From assembly GCA_018475625.1 (NCBI GenBank), contig JAAKEZ010000002.1:62001-126000 (forward strand): a DNA stretch of 64,000 nucleotides. Reading direction: 5' to 3'. A program made the position numbers and the translations under genes. Under the pieces are notes generated by a model, which was not told where the DNA came from, searched no databases, and was given only the letters and a program-made list of their open reading frames with translations. This stretch comes from Candidatus Bathyarchaeota archaeon A05DMB-2. GTDB taxonomy: Archaea > Thermoproteota > Bathyarchaeia > Bathyarchaeales > Bathycorpusculaceae. Shown piece by piece: positions 35,047-42,884 of the stretch (positions are counted from its first letter, which is position 1; the number at the start of each line of letters is the position of its first letter).

Positions 35047-37479
35047 ATGCACATGGCGGCATCACAGCCGAGCTCGGCATTGCGGTGGAGTTCGCGCATA
35101 GTTGTGGCAGCTCTGCTCATCGGGCTAATGCTCATTGCTGTGATTCCTCATTGGAACGTCGTTGCTGAAGTGCCTTCAACGGAATGGAGTAAGACCTTCA
35201 GCGGTGTAGCCAATTCAGTCATTCAGACCGCGGACGGCGGATACGCCATAGTAGGCTACAGCGTCACGTATTCAGGTACAGGCTTCGTTAGAGCCAACGC
35301 CCTGCTTATAAAAACCGACTCATCAGGTGGGTTCCAATGGGAAAAAACGTATGGAACGGATGTTTTCCTCGGCACAGCCAATGCTGTTGCGGTGGCGCAG
35401 ACTCCAGATTCGGGGTACGTGCTGTTCGGCGAAAGCGGCGTCCTCGTTAAGACGGACGCTGACGGGAACGTTCAATGGTCGACGCCTTTAGGGATGAGTG
35501 GCGCGTATGCAAGCGTCCGAGTCAGTGACGGCAACTATTTTGTGATAGGCAACCAGATAAACACCGACGGCGAACAAGTTGCTTGGCTACTTAAGGTCAA
35601 TGAACGGGGCAACGTGATTTTGAATAAGACTTGGACTGGCGGCGTCGTTTACCGTGCGGTGGTTGAGACTGATGACCGAGGCTACGCGCTTGCAGGATAC
35701 TGGAGTAACGATTTCTGGTTTGCCAAGGTTGATTTGAACAACAATCTTCAGTGGGCTCAAACTTATTCTTACGGCGGAGTTACAGACAGACATGCAGTCT
35801 ATGCCATCACGAAAACCAAGGACGGCGGATACGTGCTCGCTGGGACAGGAGACTGGCAGGTCAGCGGCGGCACAGTGCCATGGATTATAAAAATCGACTC
35901 TCAGGGACATGAGAAATGGAGCCTACCCTATGGACAGATACCCCACAACGAGTTCGGCGCTGTCTTGCAGACCGAGGATGAAGGCTACCTGTTGGCTTTA
36001 ACCAACAGCGCAATGCTGCTGCGGACAGACAGTTCCGGCAGTGAAAAATGGAACATGATTTACGCCGACACAGGCGGGCAAAGCTCGAACTATCGTGCAT
36101 CCGCCCTGATACAGACCAGTGACCGAGGCTACGCAGTTGTGGGCACATCCTCGGGCAGCGTCATCATGCTCACCAAGATTTCGCCTGAACCCGACGTTAC
36201 CCCGCCTATCATTTTTGTCTCAAGCCCGAAAAGTAAGACGTATGACCCAGGCGAAATTCCTTTGACTTTAACGGTGAACGAGCCTACCTCATGGATTAAG
36301 TACAGCCTCGACGGGCAAGACAACGTAACCATACCGGGAAACATCACCTTGCCAACGCTTCCAAGCGGCAACCACAGCATTACGGTTTACGCTCAGGATC
36401 TTGCCGGAAACGTCGGCACTTCAGGACTAATCCAGTTCAGAGTCGCCGCTGGTTTTCCCATAGGCTGGATTGCTGTTGGCGTAGCCATTGCCGTCGGGGT
36501 GGTTGCCGGCGTTCTGATTTATGTTAAGAGGGACTCTCTTAGGTCAGGCGGGCGGCGTGGGCTTCAAAGCTACTTCAAGAAGCATCATTTAACTGCCATA
36601 GCTAACAACCGCATGATACGGACCTTAACTATGATCGGCCTCTGCATCATGTTTGTTCTTGTTCAGCTTTTCTTCCCGTTCTTTTACTTCTCAGCCTCGA
36701 ACAGTTCAAACAGTGGGTTTGAGGTGGGCGTAACCTACGTTTATGAGCAGGACACTGTGGACCAGATTTATGATGAAGTGACACGGATCCATAACTTAGG
36801 CATCCGAACAATCCGCGTGAATTTAGTATGCGACGCGGTTGACCCTAATAATTACTTGAACGGCATGACAGACGTCTTCTTCTCCGCGGCGCAGCACCTC
36901 GGCATGCGCGTGGCGCTTATAATCCAGAACCGCGAGGACCCCGCTCAAATAAGGTACTATCTTGGCAGGTGGGGTCAATACCTCACGTACGTTCAGATTC
37001 TTAACGAGCCCGAGTCCGCCTCGTCATGGGATGTAGGCGCATTGTTCACGGATGACGAAGCAATTTCCCTGTTCGAAAAAGTGTACGGGATAGTTGAGCA
37101 GTATAATCTTTCCGCGCAACTCTACACGAATTTTGGAGCGGGCTTCGTTGTCAGGTCTAACTTGCCCATCAAATTCAGCGAGAACCTTGATTTCGTGGGG
37201 CTAGACGTCTTCATGGACTCCTTCCTTGTTATGTCACCGAATTTTATCCAGCTTCTCCATGAGATAACGAACAAGGATGTGGTCATCACCGAGTTCGGCA
37301 TGTCCACGAGCGACGACGTTGCCCAGAGCAACTACATCATAAGCGGACTTAACCTCTTCAAGAGCATGGGCCTCCGAGGTTGCTGGATAGTCTACTGGAA
37401 CAGCCAAGCGGATTATTACGGAATCCGCGGAAGACTCGCAGAACAAAAGGTAGGTGAATGGATTGCAGAGAACGCGTAA
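35047..37479 (+). CDS. Surface beta-propeller protein fused to a clan A glycoside hydrolase-like domain
   Basis: The protein has 810 residues from the ATG at 35047, preceded by GGATGGTGG; a TATA box near 35003-35010 excludes the earlier ATG at 35011. It has a signal helix (about 15-38), repeats such as SVIQTADGGYAIVGYS to about residue 385, an Ig-like domain (TPPIIFVSSPKSKTYDPGE), membrane helix 1 (about 470-492), a basic loop, and membrane helix 2 (about 525-548). An extracellular barrel follows with LNEPES (about 650) and ITEFGM (about 747), the pair of Glu motifs expected of GH clan A. Both globular parts would face outside. Confidence 0.8.
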   Translation: MHMAASQPSSALRWSSRIVVAALLIGLMLIAVIPHWNVVAEVPSTEWSKTFSGVANSVIQTADGGYAIVGYSVTYSGTGFVRANALLIKTDSSGGFQWEKTYGTDVFLGTANAVAVAQTPDSGYVLFGESGVLVKTDADGNVQWSTPLGMSGAYASVRVSDGNYFVIGNQINTDGEQVAWLLKVNERGNVILNKTWTGGVVYRAVVETDDRGYALAGYWSNDFWFAKVDLNNNLQWAQTYSYGGVTDRHAVYAITKTKDGGYVLAGTGDWQVSGGTVPWIIKIDSQGHEKWSLPYGQIPHNEFGAVLQTEDEGYLLALTNSAMLLRTDSSGSEKWNMIYADTGGQSSNYRASALIQTSDRGYAVVGTSSGSVIMLTKISPEPDVTPPIIFVSSPKSKTYDPGEIPLTLTVNEPTSWIKYSLDGQDNVTIPGNITLPTLPSGNHSITVYAQDLAGNVGTSGLIQFRVAAGFPIGWIAVGVAIAVGVVAGVLIYVKRDSLRSGGRRGLQSYFKKHHLTAIANNRMIRTLTMIGLCIMFVLVQLFFPFFYFSASNSSNSGFEVGVTYVYEQDTVDQIYDEVTRIHNLGIRTIRVNLVCDAVDPNNYLNGMTDVFFSAAQHLGMRVALIIQNREDPAQIRYYLGRWGQYLTYVQILNEPESASSWDVGALFTDDEAISLFEKVYGIVEQYNLSAQLYTNFGAGFVVRSNLPIKFSENLDFVGLDVFMDSFLVMSPNFIQLLHEITNKDVVITEFGMSTSDDVAQSNYIISGLNLFKSMGLRGCWIVYWNSQADYYGIRGRLAEQKVGEWIAENA

Positions 37480-37900
37480 ACTATTGTCTAAACCAGTCCT
37501 GATCCACGGCTTCATAATCGTTCTCACCTTAGCTATCATACAGGTGATACTCGATGCCCTTCAGAAACCTTTTCTGCTCTTCATGCCGCCGCTGGGCTTC
37601 GCCTTCTTCATGGTAGCCCAATACCTCATCCAACCTATAATGGTAGGTGCCCTGAACATCGCTCTGCTCCATCGCCTGTACGGTTACGAAGGCTGGCAGA
37701 CAGGCTTTTGGCTCAACGGTATATTCCTGCTGCTCGCGTTCTCCACCATAACCGTCATATTCCAGACAATCTTCGGCTTAGCCGCTACTCCGTACATCAT
37801 GATAGCCGAGGTTTTCCTGATGCCCCTTCCCTTCGGTTACCTTGGAAAGTTCAGCAACCGCGGCAACAAACCAGCCACCCACACCCAGCAACAAGCCTAA
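37454..37900 (+). CDS. Small polytopic membrane protein
   Basis: The 148-residue protein starts at GTG 37454, overlapping the glycosidase fusion by 26 bases, with GGTAG just upstream. It has about four membrane helices (about 17-36, 42-66, 84-105 and 108-128) and a hydrophilic tail ending ATHTQQQA. The overlap implies coupling with the fusion protein, perhaps as a membrane partner. No family is recognised. Confidence 0.65.
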   Translation: MNGLQRTRKLLSKPVLIHGFIIVLTLAIIQVILDALQKPFLLFMPPLGFAFFMVAQYLIQPIMVGALNIALLHRLYGYEGWQTGFWLNGIFLLLAFSTITVIFQTIFGLAATPYIMIAEVFLMPLPFGYLGKFSNRGNKPATHTQQQA

Positions 37901-37910
37901 CCAGTTTCAG

Positions 37911-38956
37911 CTACGTCATCTTAAGAAATGCTCGGATTCTTTCCGCCAAGCGTTCAGGTTCTTCTACCCCTTCGCCATCCCACAGCAAGTAAGGCGCAGC
38001 CCACGCGTCAGTGAAGCAGAACTGCTGAATCCCAGGTCTGCTGATGATTCTTAGGTTCACGTCAAAATAATCCGTGTGCTCATCCAGCGGTCCAGAAAGT
38101 ATAATCGCGTTGAAGCTCGTGTATCCTTGGGCGCTGTAGAACCTGAGGATGCTAGTTATGCCTTCAGCCAGTCCTTGCCACTCATCTGCGCGGGTTCTTT
38201 CAGGCTGGGTCTCCCGTTAACTACTGCTTGGACATCGTTTAATCCACGGAGAGGCGCGGAAGGAACCAGCCAGTCGATGCCGTTAACTTCGAAGAGGTAT
38301 CTTTCTCCGTTCTTCTCTTTCGCGGTCAAACCGCATCAGTAATTGGACCATGCTCTTTCCAGTACGCTTGGCTCTTGTCCATAAGTAGCTTCACGAGGAA
38401 GAACGGGCGGTCTCTAACCAAGATTTGCATGTGCGGATGAAATATCGAAGAACCAGCAAGCGTCAAGTAGTTGAAAACGAACACGGGAAACTTGACTGAG
38501 GTGTCCACTTCGCTCAGGCATTTCAAATATTCCATGCTGCCGTGGAAGCCGTCAAGCAGCATACGAGGCGTGAAATCCGTCAGTTTCAGGTGGTGCTCCC
38601 GCAACAGAATCGCTAAAACGCTCTGCTCCGCATGCCCCAGCAGATTCGGCATCACAACCGCGTCGCCTGATTGGGTTCTGCCGCCTGCAAGGAAGCTTTT
38701 GGGGAACATGGGCGTCTTGGTTTCCACGTTTTCGGGGCAGAAGGGACAGTTGGCTCTTGTTTTTTCCATCAAGGCACGGAGCAGTTCCCGTCTGAGGTCA
38801 AGAACTGCCAACGTAGTTGAGCATGCCTTTGGTGACTGTCGTGTTCCTTCCCGACACCGGGTCGGTTCGGTACTCGAAGGTTACTGTGTCTTCCTCAAAA
38901 TTTTTCAAGGGACTGAGAATCTTGGCTTGCTTAACGGTTTTTTCGAACTCTATCAT
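37911..38956 (-). pseudogene. Galactose-1-phosphate uridylyltransferase-like gene with three frameshifts
   Basis: The start MIEFEKTVKQAKILSP (ATG 38956) runs to a stop at 38797. Translation then continues in a second frame with ANCPFCPEN (zinc-site-like) and the GalT active-site motif HPHMQ in GSSIFHPHMQILV, stopping at 38326. A third frame encodes KNGERYLFEVNGIDWLVPSA to 38156, and a fourth segment DEHTDYFDVNLRIISRPG ends at 37911. Together they cover a whole GalT/HIT-type nucleotidyltransferase. The order and full length suggest recent damage or sequencing indels. Confidence 0.75.
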
Positions 38957-39089
38957 TCAGTTCGTCACATCATGTTCGGTGTTCAGAATTAATTTGTTTT
39001 GACCCCTCTCCTGAGCATTTTCGTTCAGGAATCTTAGAAAGATTTAATTCTTCAATCCTATGATGTGCATTGTTAAGGGGCGAATTGCT

Positions 39090-40139
39090 TTGGCGAACTT
39101 GGCACAGTTGAAACTTGCGATGGGAACGAGCATACTGATAGCTGGCTTCATATTCGGCATATTCATATTCGCCATCCTGTTCCTTCTGCAACTGGATTTG
39201 GTGACTGGGCTAATCGTCGCTTTAGGCGGGGCTGGACTCTTCATACTTTTCCAGTACCTAATAGGACCCGTCGTTGTGGCTGCCTCCACGCGACTGCACT
39301 TCCTTAAGCCTGAAGAAAACCCATGGCTTGAATCCACTGTTAAGGAGCTTGCGGACAAAAGCGGCTTGCCAATGCCAAAACTTGCTATTGTTCCTAACAA
39401 GACGCCTAACGCCTTCACGTACGGCAGAACATCCAGCAGCGCCGTTTTGGCTGTTCATGAAGGCCTGTTGACCAGCTTGAACGAGGATGAGATTAAAGGC
39501 GTCATAGCACATGAGCTGGGTCACATAAAGCACAAGGATTACATCGTTATGACAGTGCTTTCAGCGTTGCCACTAATCGCGTACATTGTCGCTTGGAGTG
39601 CTTTGCGCGCAGGCATGTTCAGCTCATATTCTGGGCGAAGAGGCAAAGAGAACAATGCTGGCATAATCTTGATAGCCATCGGCGTAATAGCGTTCATAGT
39701 TTACATCATCACCTTCCTCAGCGTCATGCGGCTCAGCCGACTGCGCGAGCACTTCGCCGACGCGTACTCCGCCTATGTGACAGGCTCCCCTCGAAGCTTG
39801 GAAAGTGCCTTGACGAAAATCACTTACGGCTTATCCCTCGCGCCTCAACCGTCCTCGGAAGTCCGAGCGTTCTACATCGAGGATCCAGCTTTGGCGAAGC
39901 AGGAAGCCCACGCCATTTTGGAGAAGAAGCAGGACTACGACTTGGACAAGGACGGCGTGCTGGACGAGCGCGAACTTGAACACGCCATGGAAAAGGAAGC
40001 CAAGTCCACGTGGAGCAACCTGAATACGCTGTTTGCCACGCACCCGCCGACGTTCAGGCGGATACTGCTTCTGCGCGAGATAGAGAAGGAGATGCAGACT
40101 GGAAGGTACACTGGCGACCGCGTTTATACCCACGTTTAG
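39090..40139 (+). CDS. M48 family zinc metallopeptidase, HtpX-like, with EF-hand loop
   Basis: The membrane protease that degrades misfolded membrane proteins has 349 residues from TTG 39090 (AAGGGGCGA upstream). An ATG at 39060 is possible but adds an atypical 10 residues. Two helices (about 8-55) precede the zinc motif HELGHIKHKD at about 141. Two more helices flank about 155-205, and a later REHFADAYSA supplies the third ligand. Residues 284-295 read DLDKDGVLDERE, an exact EF-hand calcium loop, unusual within HtpX. The end contains THPPTFRR, conserved in the family. Confidence 0.9.
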   Translation: MANLAQLKLAMGTSILIAGFIFGIFIFAILFLLQLDLVTGLIVALGGAGLFILFQYLIGPVVVAASTRLHFLKPEENPWLESTVKELADKSGLPMPKLAIVPNKTPNAFTYGRTSSSAVLAVHEGLLTSLNEDEIKGVIAHELGHIKHKDYIVMTVLSALPLIAYIVAWSALRAGMFSSYSGRRGKENNAGIILIAIGVIAFIVYIITFLSVMRLSRLREHFADAYSAYVTGSPRSLESALTKITYGLSLAPQPSSEVRAFYIEDPALAKQEAHAILEKKQDYDLDKDGVLDERELEHAMEKEAKSTWSNLNTLFATHPPTFRRILLLREIEKEMQTGRYTGDRVYTHV

Positions 40140-40248
40140 ACCATCGCGACCATTTTTTGATCATCAATTAAATTGATTAGCTCGAGTTTACGCTTTATAC
40201 AGGATTTCCCAGTTGGAATGTTGATCACTAATCCGTTTTGAGAAAGTC

Positions 40249-40255
40249 TTATAAA
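40249..40255 (+). promoter_or_regulatory. TATA box of the RnfD-ferredoxin fusion gene
   Basis: TTATAAA, with GAGGAG at 40288-40293 before the ATG at 40306, defines a leader of about 30 bases. Confidence 0.55.
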
Positions 40256-40305
40256 CTCACCATTCTAAATTGAGCTTATTCATAATCGAGGAGATTGTGT
40301 AAAGA

Positions 40306-41697
40306 ATGTCTAAAGTGAAAGAGTATTCTTGGATGACTAAAGATAAACTGATGGCGTACACTTTCGTTGCACTCTTAATACTCGCAGTAATAACGATAGT
40401 CATGTGGTGGAATGTCTATGCAATAACATATGACGCAAACGGAGCAACCGTACAAATTGGTATGTCATACGGCTTAACTGTTCTAATCAATTGCCTCATA
40501 GCAGTAGGAATCGCAGTCGGAATCGACGCACTGCTATATAAGGTAGCATCTGACAGCCCACTCAACACATTGTCCGCCGCCGTATTCGGCTTAATCGTCG
40601 CATTATCCTATACTATTGGCGAACCGGCAATGCGCGTAAGCGAAGTGCTGCCTTTGCTTGGTCCTGAAGCATTCATCTATGTCGCATTAATATCCGTAGT
40701 TGGCATGGTTGTATTCAAAAAAGTGCAGGGTATAAAAGGAAGAAAATACGTAAATCCTGCTGCAGCAGCAAAGCTCGTTGTACTAGGTTTCGTAGGACTG
40801 TTCACAATTCTGATTCCTGCCGACCATCTTGTCGCAGGCGGACTGCAAGTGCCCTCACTGGCTGGGCCAATTGGCTATGACGTAATCGCAGGCAACGGTG
40901 CTGCAGGATTCGGCTTCTACTTAGTAGGCTGCTTCGCAAACCCGGCTACACCCGTCCCTACCACCACACCTACACAAGGTGACATATTTAATCTGTTATT
41001 CTTGAGTAAATTCCACAGTTGGGCAGGTGGCGCTTCAAGCCTCGCAGTAATCATTGTCGGCATAGCCCTATTTGTTCTTGCACGCCGATACATAAAATGG
41101 AGAATCACAGTAGCCTACTTTGTATCCGTCGCAATAATGTCGGTGATTCTGAACTATGCATATCCAGGAGGCGACTTGCTGCTAAGACTCGGCTTTGAAC
41201 TATTCGTCGGCAGTTCAATATTCCTAGCGTTCTTCATGGCAACAGACCCAGCAACTACGCCTCTTACGTACATGGGACAAACAATATTCGGTGTAGGCTT
41301 AGGAGTGCTAACGGTTCTGATTCAAACATATATGGGTTTCTTCGGCGGCTCAATCTTGGCGCTGGTAATAATGAACTTCACGTCACCGTTCTTAGACAGA
41401 GTAGGCAAACTGAAACCCACCACAGAAAAGAAAACACCAAAACTTCCCAAAGCCAAACAATTCATTGAAGTCAAAACTTACGATTGCATAAGATGCGGAG
41501 CCTGCATGCGCGTTTGCTGCCACAAACTAAGCCCAATAGTGATTAAAGAAGCCTTCGACAAAATGGACGTGGAGAAACTAGTGAAACTTAACGCGGACTA
41601 CTGCGACGGTTGTGGACACTGCAGCTTCGTCTGCCCATCAAGAATCGACTTGAAAGGCAGTGTGCTCAGAGCCAAAGCAATGATACGAAAACAGTAA
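40306..41697 (+). CDS. RnfD/NqrB-like membrane subunit fused to an RnfC-type ferredoxin domain
   Basis: The 463-residue protein has about nine membrane helices (about 18-365) of the RnfD/NqrB type, including KYVNPAAAAKLV and the late TDPATTPLTYMGQTIFGVGL signature. The C-terminus has two 4Fe-4S sites, CIRCGACMRVC and CDGCGHCSFVC, linked as in the C-terminal part of RnfC. A flavinylation S/T-G-A-S/T motif is not evident. Rnf complexes couple ferredoxin and NAD oxidation to ion pumping, yet no rnfA, B, C, E or G lies nearby. It may be a stand-alone membrane electron-transfer protein. Confidence 0.8.
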   Translation: MSKVKEYSWMTKDKLMAYTFVALLILAVITIVMWWNVYAITYDANGATVQIGMSYGLTVLINCLIAVGIAVGIDALLYKVASDSPLNTLSAAVFGLIVALSYTIGEPAMRVSEVLPLLGPEAFIYVALISVVGMVVFKKVQGIKGRKYVNPAAAAKLVVLGFVGLFTILIPADHLVAGGLQVPSLAGPIGYDVIAGNGAAGFGFYLVGCFANPATPVPTTTPTQGDIFNLLFLSKFHSWAGGASSLAVIIVGIALFVLARRYIKWRITVAYFVSVAIMSVILNYAYPGGDLLLRLGFELFVGSSIFLAFFMATDPATTPLTYMGQTIFGVGLGVLTVLIQTYMGFFGGSILALVIMNFTSPFLDRVGKLKPTTEKKTPKLPKAKQFIEVKTYDCIRCGACMRVCCHKLSPIVIKEAFDKMDVEKLVKLNADYCDGCGHCSFVCPSRIDLKGSVLRAKAMIRKQ

Positions 41698-41745
41698 AAA
41701 AGCAACTAGTTCTTTCCCACTCTTCTTTCTCTTTTAAGAAAACTC

Positions 41746-41760
41746 CCACTGTAGCAGTGG
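41746..41760. terminator. Hairpin between convergent genes
   Basis: CCACTG TAG CAGTGG is a perfect 6-bp hairpin in the 80-base gap between the convergent fusion gene and the epimerase gene. Pyrimidine-rich DNA lies just before it on the plus strand. Confidence 0.4.
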
Positions 41761-41777
41761 ATAGCCCCTTGTGAATA

Positions 41778-42869
41778 TCAAATGTAAAACTCTTTCTGAA
41801 TTATCTCCACGATTTTTTCCGCTGCGTTTCCGTCACCAAAAGGAGATGTTGCAGACAATTCTTTCCGTTGTACCAGAACTTCTTCTATACCTTTTAAGAT
41901 TTTCTGTTTCTCAGTTCCGACAACTTTGGCGAAACCAGCCTCCACGGCTTCAGGTCTCTCCGTGGATAGGCGAATCACCAACACAGGTTTCCTGATGGAC
42001 GGCGCCGTGGCTTCCTCTTGGATTCCGCCGGAATCAGTCACTACCAACTCGCAACGTCTCATCAGCACCAGAAAATCCAGGTACCCTACAGGTGGAAGAA
42101 CCTGAACGTTTCCGCTCTTCAAGAGTTGCGCGTACATCTTGTTCTGGCGCAGCCTCTTCTTGGTGCGTGGATGCATCGGGTAAACAACAGGCACCGGCGA
42201 CTCGGCGAAGGCACCGATGAAATTTTTTAAAACTTTCAAGTCATCCACGTTCTCCGCCCTGTGAGCCGTGGCTAAAGCGAACCTTTTGAAGTGAATCTTG
42301 TCCAGTATTTCGGATTTTTTCTCTGCTATCGGCAGATGCTGAAGCACGGCGTCTATTATTGTGTTGCCAGTCACGAAGATTTTTCCCCAGACATTCTCTT
42401 TCTTCAAATTTGCTTCCGCCAACGCAGTTGGGGCGAACAAGTACCCGGATACGTGGTCTGTCAGGCGTCTGTTGTGCTCCTCGGGCATGCGCAAGTCAAA
42501 GCTTCTCAATCCCGCCTCCACGTGACCAGCAGGAATCCCCCGCTTGTTAGATGCTAGCGCCGCTGCAAGCACGCTGTTTGTGTCTCCTTCAACCAAAACA
42601 AGCGACGGCGCAGTTTTTTTCAGCAGTTCATCCATGTTCATCATTATTCGTGCTGTCTGCACACCAGCCGAGTAGGCTTTAATCTTGAAAGTGTAATCCG
42701 GCGGTGGAAGTTCAAGGTCTTCGATGAACTGCTGCGACATGTTATAATCGTAGTGTTGACCGCAATGAACAAAAATCATAGGAACATTGCGTTTCCGTAG
42801 CGCTCTTATGATAGGTGCCATCTTAATAATTTCAGGTCTTGTGCCCGCAACAACCGTGACAGCCTTCAT
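41778..42869 (-). CDS. wecB: UDP-N-acetylglucosamine 2-epimerase, non-hydrolysing
   Basis: The 363-residue enzyme converts UDP-GlcNAc to UDP-ManNAc for surface glycans. It shows the N-terminal GTRPEIIKMAPIIRAL, the HVEAGLRSFDLRMPEEHNR active-site block and the GPHRTKK/DSGGIQEEA UDP-binding region of the GT-B fold. Length is normal. It lies downstream of mcm on the same strand, 15 bases away, so cotranscription is possible. ManNAc-dehydrogenase-like and acyltransferase genes occur at 54.6-56 kb in the same region. Confidence 0.92.
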   Translation of the reverse strand: MKAVTVVAGTRPEIIKMAPIIRALRKRNVPMIFVHCGQHYDYNMSQQFIEDLELPPPDYTFKIKAYSAGVQTARIMMNMDELLKKTAPSLVLVEGDTNSVLAAALASNKRGIPAGHVEAGLRSFDLRMPEEHNRRLTDHVSGYLFAPTALAEANLKKENVWGKIFVTGNTIIDAVLQHLPIAEKKSEILDKIHFKRFALATAHRAENVDDLKVLKNFIGAFAESPVPVVYPMHPRTKKRLRQNKMYAQLLKSGNVQVLPPVGYLDFLVLMRRCELVVTDSGGIQEEATAPSIRKPVLVIRLSTERPEAVEAGFAKVVGTEKQKILKGIEEVLVQRKELSATSPFGDGNAAEKIVEIIQKEFYI

Positions 42870-42884
42870 CCTTCAACCAGCCAG

